Shown: positions 34,723-46,307, numbered from the stretch's first letter. The stretch: 64,000 nt of DNA from Epiperipatus broadwayi (GCA_028023455.1 JAQFVV010000142.1:2535740-2599739); one strand, 5' to 3'. A program made the numbers and translations. The notes: generated from the letters alone by a model not told the origin.

Positions 34723-37017
34723 TTATATTGTCCATCTCTTTGAAATGGAAAAGCATGTGTCTCTCCTGTTTATTGCTTTTAAATCTCTTGATATATACCA
34801 TGCTTCTTTCACCTTCCTTTTGATGTCATTTCTTTCAGTTGTAATTATCCTAGCATTTGCAGGTTCGAATTCATGATTAGCCTCTATCTGGTGGTCCACA
34901 AATACTGAGCTGCCTTCGTTTGTTCTTAATACTCTTTTATATAAATATTTATGCTGAGCCACTCTGTTGTTTATAGTGGCCCGAGTCTCACCATAGTACG
35001 CTCTTCCGCAGTCCGCTTGAGGGCATGCCAACCTGTACACAACATGTGGTGTTGATTGTAGGTCAATTTTGTCCTTAGAATTGTTCAAAATCCTGTTGGT
35101 GTTTGGAGGGGTTCGAAAACCTACTGTAAATTCATTTTGCAATTTTTTGACCAGTTTTCTAGCAATGTTAGGAATATATGGCAGACATATGCGTTGTTTT
35201 TTGTCCTTACTAGGTTTGGTTATGTTTTCATAAAATGTTTTAATTCTTCTGTTGATGGTTATTAAATCATAACCAATCTTCATCAGATCATTAACATATT
35301 GGTTAATATTAATTCTTCTTTCTTCTTCATATTTGCACAAATGGTAATTCCTGAACAAAAAAGCAGAAAGCCCTGCCAATTTGTGGGCCCTCGGTGTTTT
35401 CGATTTAGTATGGATGTATCCTCTAATATTTAATGGTTTTACTTTCATGTTGTAATCAATGCATCTGTGTGTTCTAGTTATTATTAGGTCCAAATAATTA
35501 ATTGTATTAAGCTCACTCTCTTCAGTGCAGTTAAATATTAAGTTGGTATGTGCCTGCAGTTCATCTTGAATGGCTTTTATTATAAGTTTAGGTGCTGCAA
35601 TGAAAATGTCATCTACATACCTACAGTAAATTAATCCATGTGTTTGTTCTTGGAACTTTGATATAATCTTGCTTTCAAAATAACCGATTACAATACTAGA
35701 TACAATGCCACTCATAGGCAGTCCCATCGGCCATCCATTATTCATCCTATACCATCTATTTTCAAATGTCGCAAATATGTTCTCATCCAACCAATTCATG
35801 AAGTCAATGATAAAATCAATTTTCTGTTCAGGACAATGATTATTTTGAAGCTCTTCTTTAATTATCCTGATTGAACCTTTTCTATTAATCGATCCGTAGA
35901 GTTCAGATATATCTATGGCTGCTATATTGAAACTGTCATTGATGGCTGCATTTTTAATTAAGTCTACAAACTCGAAAGAAGATTTTATAGTATATTTGCC
36001 AAATCCTATTAATTCTATTAACCATGAATTTATTAATTTTGCTGTGTTTGCATAATGAACACCTCCAAAGTCAAGCATTAGTCTTAATGGAGTCCCTTGT
36101 TTATGCATTTTAGCATTCGCAAACATTCGTGGTTGTGATGTGGCAGATGGGTATATTCTATAATATTCAGCTTGATTTATTCCTTTATTTTTATGCTTGC
36201 GCAGGATTAAAGAGATAAATTTTTCTCTGTTCATTTTATTATTAACCTCAGCTGAAAACTCAAAGCCCAATTTCTGAATTTGTATTCTCATCTTTTCTTT
36301 ATATTCTTCTTCATCCATCAAAACGAAGCGATTGCCTTTGTCCTCTTTAAGACAAATAATTTTATTTTCAATAAAGAACTTTTTCACATTCATGACTTTA
36401 TTGTTCCAGCCATTATTTTCAGTATTCAATTTGTTATTACTAATGATCCTGTTAATCTCATAAATAACATTATCTCTCATAGGATAATTTATTAAAGCTG
36501 CTTCCGTGTCTGCTATTATTTCCATTTTGGGTTGATTCCATCCTCCTCCTACAAATTTAGGTCCAAGATTCAGGATAGATCTAATTTCAGCCGATGGTCT
36601 AACGCTAGACAAATTAACATACGTGTCTTCTATTCCCATATCAGTTAAAACAACGTTTTGTTTATTAGCTAGAAATCTCAATTTCTTTAAGAATTTCTTC
36701 TCTAATCTTTGCTCAATATTATTGCATTTATTTACGATCCATTGTGGCTCAGGCGTAATAGACGTAATCGTAGACAGACGTGTCTTGTTATTATTTAACG
36801 CCTTCCTGCAATTGCCAATAATCCAGCTTAATAATTTACACTGTAAAACACGAGTGACAATATCTACATTATGAATAGATCTATTCACTTTAATTCTACA
36901 GCAATTAGGAATAATATTCGCCTGCTTACAATTTTGCAAAAAATAAACACGCTGCTGAAAAGTTCTAATTAACGTGTCCAATTTCAGACAAATTCTTTCG
37001 TTATAATGCATATTCAT
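34723..37017 (-). CDS. Penelope-like reverse transcriptase with GIY-YIG endonuclease (intact)
   Basis: This is an uninterrupted 764-codon ORF with an ATG at 37017-37015. The N-terminal region carries the PLE-specific EDKGNR (225-230). RT motifs follow: DISELYGSI (369-377), MGLPMSG (431-437), CRYVDDIFI with catalytic YVDD (467-470), and YLDL (508). The C-terminal domain (about 655-745) starts with a Cys pair (CPQADC) and a GIY-YIG-type YYGETRATINNR, then ERNDIKRKVKEAWYI. This is an EN-positive PLE, which primes reverse transcription on DNA cut by its own GIY-YIG nuclease. The second half of the signature reads YYG rather than YIG, and the first half reads GRAY, unlike GAVY in the other arm. 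All catalytic blocks are present, so the copy may be competent. Confidence 0.93.
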   Translation of the reverse strand: MNMHYNERICLKLDTLIRTFQQRVYFLQNCKQANIIPNCCRIKVNRSIHNVDIVTRVLQCKLLSWIIGNCRKALNNNKTRLSTITSITPEPQWIVNKCNNIEQRLEKKFLKKLRFLANKQNVVLTDMGIEDTYVNLSSVRPSAEIRSILNLGPKFVGGGWNQPKMEIIADTEAALINYPMRDNVIYEINRIISNNKLNTENNGWNNKVMNVKKFFIENKIICLKEDKGNRFVLMDEEEYKEKMRIQIQKLGFEFSAEVNNKMNREKFISLILRKHKNKGINQAEYYRIYPSATSQPRMFANAKMHKQGTPLRLMLDFGGVHYANTAKLINSWLIELIGFGKYTIKSSFEFVDLIKNAAINDSFNIAAIDISELYGSINRKGSIRIIKEELQNNHCPEQKIDFIIDFMNWLDENIFATFENRWYRMNNGWPMGLPMSGIVSSIVIGYFESKIISKFQEQTHGLIYCRYVDDIFIAAPKLIIKAIQDELQAHTNLIFNCTEESELNTINYLDLIITRTHRCIDYNMKVKPLNIRGYIHTKSKTPRAHKLAGLSAFLFRNYHLCKYEEERRININQYVNDLMKIGYDLITINRRIKTFYENITKPSKDKKQRICLPYIPNIARKLVKKLQNEFTVGFRTPPNTNRILNNSKDKIDLQSTPHVVYRLACPQADCGRAYYGETRATINNRVAQHKYLYKRVLRTNEGSSVFVDHQIEANHEFEPANARIITTERNDIKRKVKEAWYISRDLKAINRRDTCFSISKRWTI

Positions 37018-37664
37018 AATATTGTAATTTCCGATTTTTCTTCACTATTGATAATAATGTAATATTAAATACGCTTAACGTATATAGTGAAATTAAATTC
37101 AACGATTATATTAATATTTCTTAAGGCTAAGCGCTTTCAGAGCTTTCACTCATATTCATAGCCTTTTAACGTAGTAATTTATGCAAATCTATGCAAGCTT
37201 ATTTATATTGTCCATCTCTTTGAAATGGAAAAGCATGTGTCTCTCCTGTTTATTGCTTTTAAATCTCTTGATATATACCATGCTTTTAAATCTCTTGATA
37301 TATACCATGGTATATATCAAGAGATTTAAAAGCAATAAACAAGAGAGACACATGCTTTTCCATTTCAAAGAGATGGACAATATAAATAAGCTTGCATAGC
37401 ATGGTATATATCAAGAGATTTAAAAGCAATAAACAGGAGAGACACATGCTTTTCCATTTCAAAGAGATGGACAATATAAATAAGCTTGCATAGATTTGCA
37501 TAAATTACTACGTTAAAAGGCTATGAATATGAGTGAAAGCTCTGAAAGCGCTTAGCCTTAAGAAATATTAATATAATCGTTGAATTTAATTTCACTATAT
37601 ACGTTAAGCGTATTTAATATTACATTATTATCAATAGTGAAGAAAAATCGGAAATTACAATATT
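37018..37664. repeat. PLE pLTR-type direct repeats and inverted centre
   Basis: Upstream of each PLE ORF there is a second copy of that element's own 3' end: the last ~40 codons (SRDLKAINRRDTCFSISKRW block) plus the 3' flank ending in ATACGCTTAACGTATATAG. This gives each arm terminal direct repeats, called pLTRs in PLEs, and shows a 5'-truncated tandem copy ahead of each full one. The two sets meet back to back near 37310 at a CCATGG palindrome. The right side has an extra 95-bp partial unit (37309-37403) and the left side a 26-bp duplication. No conventional hammerhead core was found here. Confidence 0.8.
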
Positions 37665-39946
37665 ATGAATATGCATTATAACGAAAGAATTTGTCTGAAA
37701 TTGGACACGTTAATTAGAACTTTTCAGCAGCGTGTTTATTTTTTGCAAAATTGTAAGCAGGCGAATATTATTCCTAATTGCTGTAGAATTAAAGTGAATA
37801 GATCTATTCATAATGTAGATATTGTCACTCGTGTTTTACAGCGTAAATTATTAAGCTGGATTATTGGCAATTGCAGGAAGGCGTTAAATAATAACAAGAA
37901 ACGTCTGTCTACGATTACGTCTATAACGCCTGAGCCACAATGGATCGTAAATAAATGCAATAATATTGAGCAAAGATTAGAGAAGAAATTCTTAAAGAAA
38001 TTGAGATTTCTAGCTAATAAACAAAACGTTGTTTTAACTGATATGGGAATAGAAGACACGTATGTTAATTTGTCTAGCGTTAGACCATCGGCTGAAATTA
38101 GATCTATCCTGAATCTTGGACCTAAATTTGTAGGAGGAGGAGGATGGAAATAATAGCAGACACGGAAGCAGCTTTAATAAATTATCCTATGAGAGATAAT
38201 GTTATTTATGAGATTAACAGGATCATTAGTAATAAGAAATTGAATACTGAAAATAATGGCTGGAACAATAAAGTCATGAATGCGAAAAAGTTCTTTATTG
38301 AAAATAAAATTATTTGTCTTAAAGAGGACAAAGGCAATCGCTTCGTTTTGATGGATGAAGAAGAATATAAAGAAAAGATGAGAATACAAATTCAGAAATT
38401 GGGCTTTGAGTTTTCAGCTGAGGTTAATAATAAAATGAACAGAGAAAAATTTATCTCTTTAATCCTGCGCAAGCATAAAAATAAAGGAATAAATCAAGCT
38501 GAATATTATAGAATATACCCATCTGCCACATCACAACCACGAATGTTTGCGAATGCTAAAATGCATAAACAAGGGACTCCATTAAGACTAATGCTTGACT
38601 TTGGAGGTGTTCATTATGCAAACACAGCAAAATTAATAAATTCATGGTTAATAGAATTAATAGGATTTGGCAAATATACTATAAAATCTTCTTTCGAGTT
38701 TGTAGACTTAATTAAAAATGCAGCCATCAATGACAGTTTCAATATAGCAGCCATAGATATATCTGAACTCTACGGATCGATTAATAGAAAAGGTTCAATC
38801 AGGATAATTAAAGAAGAGCTTCAAAATAATCATTGTCCTGAACAGAAAATTGATTTTATCATTGACTTCATGAATTGGTTGGATGAGAACATATTTGCGA
38901 CATTTGAAAATAGATGGTATAGGATGAATAATGGATGGCCGATGGGACTGCCTATGAGTGGCATTGTATCTAGTATTGTAATCGGTTATTTTGAAAGCAA
39001 GATTATATCAAAGTTCCAAGAACAAACACATGGATTAATTTACTGTAGGTATGTAGATGACATTTTCATTGCAGCACCTAAACTTATAATAAAAGCCATT
39101 CAAGATGAACTGCAGGCACATACCAACTTAATATTTAACTGCACTGAAGAGAGTGAGCTTAATACAATTAATTATTTGGACCTAATAATAACTAGAACAC
39201 ACAGATGCATTGATTACAACATGAAAGTAAAACCATTAAATATTAGAGGATACATCCATACTAAATCGAAAACACCGAGGGCCCACAAATTGGCAGGGCT
39301 TTCTGCCTTTTTGTTCAGGAATTACCATTTGTGCAAATATGAAGAAGAAAGAAGAATTAATATTAACCAATATGTTAATGATCTGATGAAGGTTGGTTAT
39401 GATTTAATAACCATCAACAGAAGAATTAAAACATTTTATGAAAACATAACCAAACCTAGTAAGGACAAAAAACAACGCATATGTCTGCCATATATTCCTA
39501 ACATTGCTAGAAAACTGGTCAAAAAATTGCAAAATGAATTTACAGTAGGTTTTCGAACCCCTCCAAACACCAACAGGATTTTGAACAATTCTAAGGACAA
39601 AATTGACCTACAATCAACACCACATGTTGTGTACAGGTTGGCATGCCCTCAAGCGGACTGCGGTGCAGTATACTATGGTGAGACTCGGGCCACTATAAAC
39701 AACAGAGTGGCTCAGCATAAATACTTATATAAAAGAGTATTAAGAACAAACGAAGGCAGCTCAGTATTTGTGGACCACCAGATAGAGGCTAATCATGAAT
39801 TCGAACCTGCAAATGCTAGGATAATTACAACTGAAAGAAATGACATCAAAAGGAAGGTGAAAGAAGCATGGTATATATCAAGAGATTTAAAAGCAATAAA
39901 CAGGAGAGACACATGCTTTTCCATTTCAAAGAGATGGACAATATAA
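37665..39946 (+). pseudogene. Penelope-like RT/GIY-YIG ORF broken by one frameshift
   Basis: It is almost identical to the left arm over the whole ORF. After codon ~157 the two copies differ: where the left arm has TGGAATCAACCCAAAA, this arm has GGA, a net loss of 13 bases. The first frame therefore ends at 38153 after KFVGGGGWK. A second frame from 38144 carries the remaining 600 codons with RT (YVDD) and a GIY-YIG domain reading GAVYYGET. A few substitutions separate the arms (for example Cys/Arg near residue 60 and Ile/Val near 581). The breakage is recent. Confidence 0.92.
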
Positions 39947-40120
39947 ATAAGCTTGCATAGATTTGCATAAATTACTACGTTAAAAGGCTATGAATATGAG
40001 TGAAAGCTCTGAAAGGGCTTAGCCTTAAGAAATATTAATATAATCGTTAAATTTAATTTCACTATATACGTTAAGCGTATTTAATATTACATTATTATCA
40101 ATAGTGAAGAAAAATCGGAA

Positions 40121-40134
40121 ATTGTAAACTAAAA
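40121..40134. repeat. Right target-site duplication of the PLE pair
   Basis: ATTGTAAACTAAAA matches 34571-34584. Confidence 0.8.
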
Positions 40135-40522
40135 GTAAAATAAATAAATATAATATTAGAATTTAATTTACGATTGAACTCTAATTAGAAGCAATAAATT
40201 ATGATATTTTAAGTCAAATAAACTGGTTCCGTATATTGAGATATCATATTCTATAAACCTGTCAAATAATTCCAATAAAACTGGAAAGTAAACTCAATAA
40301 AATATTTTATAACTCTTTCCAAGTAGATTTTTTCATATTTAAAGTAAAAGTAATCAAATGGTTTTCACTTAAACATATTGACACCATTCATTTTTTTAAC
40401 ATAATCAAAACTGCAAAATGGGTCATCAACACCATCAAATGACTTTTTTTTTTTGCTTGAAGCTTTGCCATAAAAGTGAAATGATAAATCTTTGATTTAT
40501 AAAAATTTACTTTTAAATAAAT

Positions 40523-42376
40523 TTGTACCATTATATTAATATGACTAATGAAAATAAAAAACAAAAATTATCAAGCAATAGAGAATTTCAAAATTGGTGG
40601 ACTGATGAGTATCGAATGATTAACAAAGGCATCAGGGTAGTACGTGTTTTATATTCTGGAATAGTTGTATTGAAAATATCAGTAAAATGCTATTATGAGA
40701 CCAATCATAAATCGCTCTGTGAACAAAAGTAAAGATGAACAAAAAGAATATATTGCCAAGCATTTAAAAATATAAATATTCAATCAACATTTATAATGAA
40801 ATATATCAAAAATCTTTCAAATATAACTACTACTAGCTTTTTTTTATGTCAAATGTAATTGCCAAACATGGAAAACCTTTTAATGATGGAGAATATATGA
40901 AAAAAACTTGGATGAAATATGCACCAGTTCTTTTTGAAGATTTTGAAAACAAAGCAAAAATTATTCAGAGTATAAAAGATTTATCATTGGCTAGAAATAC
41001 AGTTAAAGAAAGAATTATGCAAATGGATATAACATAACTTGCCAACAAAAAAAAAGATATAAAATCTTCTAGTTTAATTTCTCTCTGTCTTAATGAAAGT
41101 ATAGACATAAATGAATCAGATTGGTTGTCTATTTTTATTCACTATTATATTGGGAATGATCTCAAAGAAGAATTGATCAGTTTAACCTCATTAGTAACAA
41201 CAACAAAAGGAATGGATATTTGCAACATAGATGTTACCAAAATTGTATCATAACTACAGATGCTGCTTATGACTGGATAAGAAAACAGTTTTCTTAGTTT
41301 ATTTACCAGCCATGATGGACATTCAATTTTGAGTTTTTATTGCATTATACATCAGCAAGTTTTATGCACAAAGACCAGCTTTAAGTCACTGGATGATATT
41401 ATGAATGTTGTGACTAAATTAATCAATGTTATATCTACACATTGAGTGAGATAAACTCAGTATAATATGGTCTATTTATGTATAACAATGCTGGATGGTT
41501 AAGTTGAGAAAAAATTCTTCAAAGATTCATTCAGTAATTAAAAAATTTTGATTGTTTTTATGTAATGAGAAAATCATTGAAAAATATGAATTAATTGACT
41601 TTTAAAATTAATGTTTTTTACAAATATGTGATCATATCTAAATGAATTAAATGTAAAACTGCAATATAAGATAATTGTTGTCATGTTTGATTTGATCAAA
41701 GGATTTGAAATTAAATTACAAATTTTCAACTGTGATGTTATTTCTTACATCTTCAAATATTTTCCAAATCTAAAAAAGTTTTTGACTGATTTACAATCTC
41801 AAGAGAAACCAGATCAAGTAAAATTGACAGAAGACTTTTGTGCTGATATTCAATTAATAATTGATTAATTTCCTTTAAGATTTATGCAGTTCAGACAATT
41901 TTCAGAAATCTCAAAATTTATTTTATACCCAGACATAATATCAATGGATAGTCTCAAGTCAGAAATTTTTGAGTGGCTTAATTTGAAAGATATGGAAATG
42001 CAATCAGTTGATTTTCAATCCAGTTCTATATGAAAACAGAGATTTGTTGACTTGAAGAATAAGTTAGAAACAGTGGAAAATGATTGATTATTGGATACAT
42101 GTAAAAATAATGCTGAAGAGAAAGTATTGACTGCCTGGAATGCTATTCCTGAAACATTTAAATGTTTTTAAAAAAATAACGACCTCTGTATTATTATTTT
42201 TCTCCTCTACATATGCATGTGAATCATTGTTTTCAGAAAAGAATTTAATTAAAGACAGTTCAAGGAATTAGAATGACAGCTGAATCTAGTTCAGCATGCA
42301 TATCATTAAAAATGACAAAATATGAAACAAATGTAAAATATTTGGCATCCAATCTACAACAGCAAAAACCTCATTA
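40523..42376 (+). pseudogene. Decayed hAT transposase (ZBED / GTF2IRD2-like group)
   Basis: Across several frames with stops, the plus strand reads the landmarks of this family in order. There is a degenerate BED-type finger region with a YYETNHK end (40640-40720). Then VIAKHGKPFNDGEYMKK (from about 40853) and SLARNTVKERI. Next come ISLCLNESIDINESDWLSIF, FIHYYIGNDLKEELISL, TTTKGMDI, CIIHQQVLC and KSLDDIMNVVTKLIN. A later block reads NCDVISYIFKYFPNLKKFL and PLRFMQFRQF. It lies on the same strand as, and between the inverted ends of, the hAT element. It is inactive. The relation is recognised from family memory, not a search. Confidence 0.82.
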
Positions 42377-42508
42377 AATAATATCTATTTATGTTAATTT
42401 TATATGTTTATTTTCAAAATTTTGTTTTAATTATTATTACATTTTATTCACCTTGTGCTCTTTTAAATAAATATTGTTCACTTGTATTTAGGTTATTTAG
42501 AAATGTTT

Positions 42509-42832
<324 letters not shown>

Positions 42833-42848
42833 CATCTTTCAAAAGGAC

Positions 42849-42854
42849 TTTATT
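42849..42854 (-). terminator. Polyadenylation signal of the LINE (AATAAA)
   Basis: AATAAA on the minus strand lies about 16 bases before the junction with the microsatellite, the normal distance to a cleavage site. After it the element has no poly(A) of its own; the (AAT)n array begins. Confidence 0.6.
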
Positions 42855-43088
42855 GAATATAACAAGAAAGGGTTACATTTATAACTATTTTACCACATGC
42901 AGATGAATTGAAGTCAGTATAAATAAGTTGAAAATTGTAATTGGGGGGGGGGTTAACAAAGACAAAGGATATGCATGTGGTTTACAAATTTGAGTTTACA
43001 TTATTTTCTTTAAAATATATACATCCAATTAGTTTTGTGCACTTGTAAAGTTCTTAGTTCTGTTTTTTATTAGTCTTTTTTTTTCTCT

Positions 43089-46000
43089 CTATAATTTTGA
43101 GCGCTGTTGTAATATTGACCAAGTGGCTGTGTACATCTTTTGGGATACAATTTTTTCATCCCTTAAGCGGAGCTGTTCCATTTTGTTCCAGAATGTGTTT
43201 GGATGTCTTCTTGGATTATTGTTGTACATGAAGGAGCATCTTGTACACCATAGTGAAAACAATATAAAAGTACTTGCTCGAATATGTGGGTAGCTACCCT
43301 TAATAAATGATTGTAAAAGAATTTGAATGTCACAATTTCTTTGTTTGTACAATGATGGTATGGATGAACGAATATTATCAAATACTGGGCAGGTAAAAAG
43401 AAAATGTTCTTGTGTCTCAGTTTCTCTATGACACAACCAGCATATGTCTTCTGTATTTACGTAATGCCTTCTATATCTACAAAAGTGTAATGTTGGCAAT
43501 GCTTCAAGATTTAATTTGAGTAGAAAATCATAATATTTGGGTTCTAATGACCAGAATTTAAATTTTCGGGTTAGTTGTCTATTATTAATGTTTAAAATTG
43601 GTTTTTTATTATTTAGGGGAGAGCAAATTATCTGGTATACATCCCAATATTTAAATTTATCTTGCGGTGGTGAAAAAATAATGTTTGGAATGTTAAGAAT
43701 TGGTGTAAGCAAGGTTTTCCAATATCCATTGTTTGGTGGTGGTTTATCTGTTGGGGTAATCTTGAAGAACACTTTCATGTATGGAAATAAATAAGTACAT
43801 GCAGAAATGAGATTTAATGTCTTTTGAATGTTAAAAATATGTATTGAATGTAGTCCTAAACCATTTTGTATTAGAGGAGCTTGAATATGTTTTAGTGAAA
43901 CCGAAACAATCTTTTTTCCCCACAGCAACTTTCTACATAACGAGTTTATTTTACTAGTAAAAGATTTAGTGTATAGTATTATTGGAGAATAGTATGTGAT
44001 TCGAGTCATAATTAATAGATTAAACAGGGACACTTTTGAATACAGTGAAAGGTAAGATTTTGATAGTGAATCAATTATATTTTCTATTTTATTTTTAATT
44101 TTGTCTTGTATTTGTCGACGCATTTCTAGATTGCTCAAATAGAAGGGGAATCCCACAAAAGAGCTGGGTTTTCCTTTAAAATGTTGTGTGTGAAATTGTC
44201 CCATATATATTGACCATGCAGAAGATTTGTCCATGTTAAACTCCAGCTTGTATTTATTCGTGTATGAATTAAGAATTTTCAATAGAGTTGGGATCTGTTT
44301 TTTAGAAGTTAAAAAAATCGAGACATCATCCATGTAGGCAATACAGGAGATGTTTGCTTTTAGACCAGGTATGTATATGCCTGATAATTCTTTTTCTATC
44401 ATATTCAGTAAGGGATTGATATAGAAAGTAAAAAAAAGAGCACTTAGTGGTGAACCTTGTGGAATTGAACAGTAAGGTACAAAAGAGGGGGAATTCTTAC
44501 CATTAAGTGTAATATGTATTTCTCGACTTAATAGAAGATTGGTTACTAAATATATTAAGGATCTTGGTATTGTTGTGTCTGCTAATGCTTCAACAAGGAG
44601 TTCAATTGGAATCATATCAAATGCTGATTTTATATCCAGTTGGATTACAACTGGACTATATTTTTTATTATTTCTGACAGAATCAATAACTGTTTTGAAT
44701 AGAAAGGCTGCTTGCATTGTAGACGAGCCTTTCTTAGCAAACTGCATTTTAGATAGTATAGGTATGATATAGGGTTCTATTTTGTCTTTAATGATTGACT
44801 CCAGCAGTTTGATACCCAGAGGGCTCATTGATATGGGCCTTAGATTGTTTAGTGTGGTTATTTTTTCATGTGTTTTGATAAATGGTACTAGTAAAATAGG
44901 GTATAATCCATGTATATGATGGATCTTTTTTGTTAGAAAGTTTGCTAGATTACACAGATACTGAGCAGTAAAATTTTCTAAATGCTTGAATACAAAGCAA
45001 GGTATACCATGCATTCCTGGGTGACTGGAGTTTGGGGTTGATGCTAATTTTTGTATAAAGTCTTTGGGAGTAAATACTATATTTTCTTCTGGCTCACCGA
45101 GAAAAAATGGCGCAGGGCTGAATTTTTTCTTCTCTTGAAGTTTGGATTTGAAATGTGTGTAGAGGGGTAGCAACATGTTGTAACCAGAAATTATATCTTC
45201 TTGTATTTTAATTGCTGTCGGTATGCGAGTTGATGGCTTTTGTCCCAGTGCCCAGCGAATATAGTGTCTGGACCATGTGTGTGTCTGTGTCAAAAAGAGT
45301 TTTCTTTTTTTAATTGCCAGGTATTCTTTAAGTTCTTCAGAGACTGATTTATAAAGTTTCTTCAGGGCAATCACATTTGAACAGCCTTGTTTATTTGTAG
45401 TACTGTTTGTGATTCTTTTGTGTGTTTCATCTACAAGAGCTAGAAGCCTTGAAGGGGCTGGGGTAGCCCTTGTTATGACATCAATTGTATATGAAATGGA
45501 TGTTAGTGCAAACACTGGATCCATTTCAATGTCTCGAAGTTTGAAGAGATATATATATATTTCTGAGAATAAATATTCTGGGGTTCGACATGGAAGAAGC
45601 ACTCTAATTGTGTTTCCAATAGATGTTATTGATCTGTATATAAAATCATTCTTTAGTGAAACAATAATTGCAGAATGGTCTGATAATGATGAGTTTTTTA
45701 TTGTTAGGCTGATCATGTGATGTAACACTGGTGAGTAGAAGACCAGGTCAATTAATGATGAAAACCTGCCATTATTAAATGTTACTGAATTCTGTGGGAG
45801 ATAGCCTTCTCCACTCATGAGTGGTATGGCTAGTAAGTGCAACCATTTTGTGACAAACTCATTGTATGACATGTTGAAATCACCAAGTAAAATTAATGGA
45901 TGTGATGAGGATGCTATTTTGGAATTCATCATTTGAATGACTTTATTAATTACTGTGTGATTTGGAGGTAAATAAACAAATGCTACATTCAATGTAACTG

Positions 46001-46307
46001 TTTTATCATATAGTGTTATAATTAATATGTGTGCATCTATATATATTATTTTGAATGAATAGAAGGGGCAGGTTTTCATTACCACTACTCCTGTTCCTGC
46101 TGAGGGTGAAAATGATGCTTGGGAGAATGCTGAGTATCCTTGATTATTAAGATAGTTAGATGGATTAATCTGAGATTTATTATAAATTTTTGTTTCGAGT
46201 AACCCTAGCAAATGAGGTTGTATAATTTCAAGCCATTTTATTAATTGATAGTTTTTTCCCGGTGAGTTTAATCCACGGATGTTTAATGACGCTATTTTTA
46301 TATTCAT
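43089..46307 (-). CDS. LINE ORF2: AP-like endonuclease plus reverse transcriptase (YMDD)
   Basis: The ATG at 46307 is chosen over an upstream in-frame TTG, giving about 1072 residues. Numbering below includes the five extra codons. The endonuclease covers 6-222: SLNIRGLNS, LLETKI with catalytic Glu, LLGDFNM (147-150 GDFN) and SLSDHSAI (SDH 214-216). The reverse transcriptase has LRPISMS, QLDIKSAFDMI (563-569), IPQGSPLSALFF (621-630) and AYMDDVSIFL (YMDD 663-666). A C-terminal zinc knuckle reads CWLCHRETETQEHFLFTCP. The enzyme nicks DNA and copies the element RNA at the nick. Most LINEs have F/Y-ADD at the RT active site, so YMDD is unusual. No stop or frameshift is present. Confidence 0.93.
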   Translation of the reverse strand: MNIKIASLNIRGLNSPGKNYQLIKWLEIIQPHLLGLLETKIYNKSQINPSNYLNNQGYSAFSQASFSPSAGTGVVVMKTCPFYSFKIIYIDAHILIITLYDKTVTLNVAFVYLPPNHTVINKVIQMMNSKIASSSHPLILLGDFNMSYNEFVTKWLHLLAIPLMSGEGYLPQNSVTFNNGRFSSLIDLVFYSPVLHHMISLTIKNSSLSDHSAIIVSLKNDFIYRSITSIGNTIRVLLPCRTPEYLFSEIYIYLFKLRDIEMDPVFALTSISYTIDVITRATPAPSRLLALVDETHKRITNSTTNKQGCSNVIALKKLYKSVSEELKEYLAIKKRKLFLTQTHTWSRHYIRWALGQKPSTRIPTAIKIQEDIISGYNMLLPLYTHFKSKLQEKKKFSPAPFFLGEPEENIVFTPKDFIQKLASTPNSSHPGMHGIPCFVFKHLENFTAQYLCNLANFLTKKIHHIHGLYPILLVPFIKTHEKITTLNNLRPISMSPLGIKLLESIIKDKIEPYIIPILSKMQFAKKGSSTMQAAFLFKTVIDSVRNNKKYSPVVIQLDIKSAFDMIPIELLVEALADTTIPRSLIYLVTNLLLSREIHITLNGKNSPSFVPYCSIPQGSPLSALFFTFYINPLLNMIEKELSGIYIPGLKANISCIAYMDDVSIFLTSKKQIPTLLKILNSYTNKYKLEFNMDKSSAWSIYMGQFHTQHFKGKPSSFVGFPFYLSNLEMRRQIQDKIKNKIENIIDSLSKSYLSLYSKVSLFNLLIMTRITYYSPIILYTKSFTSKINSLCRKLLWGKKIVSVSLKHIQAPLIQNGLGLHSIHIFNIQKTLNLISACTYLFPYMKVFFKITPTDKPPPNNGYWKTLLTPILNIPNIIFSPPQDKFKYWDVYQIICSPLNNKKPILNINNRQLTRKFKFWSLEPKYYDFLLKLNLEALPTLHFCRYRRHYVNTEDICWLCHRETETQEHFLFTCPVFDNIRSSIPSLYKQRNCDIQILLQSFIKGSYPHIRASTFILFSLWCTRCSFMYNNNPRRHPNTFWNKMEQLRLRDEKIVSQKMYTATWSILQQRSKL

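Larger units (their letters stand above)
34585..40120. mobile_element. Head-to-head inverted pair of Penelope-like elements
   Basis: Two nearly identical PLE copies face outward from a centre at about 37310: the left copy on the minus strand and the right on the plus strand. The pair is bounded by the same 14 bases, ATTGTAAACTAAAA, at 34571-34584 and 40121-40134, which fits a single target-site duplication for the whole unit. The left outer end lacks about 40 bases that the right outer end has. The pair sits inside the hAT element just after its left end. Confidence 0.88.

Noticed and set aside
37181-37501. Frames of 63-72 codons at the PLE palindrome centre, on both strands
   Set aside because: They are antisense or out-of-frame readings of the duplicated PLE 3' end.
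37018-37664. Hammerhead ribozyme in the pLTRs of the PLE pair
   Set aside because: Such ribozymes are known in PLEs, but I found no CTGATGA...GAAAC core on either strand here.
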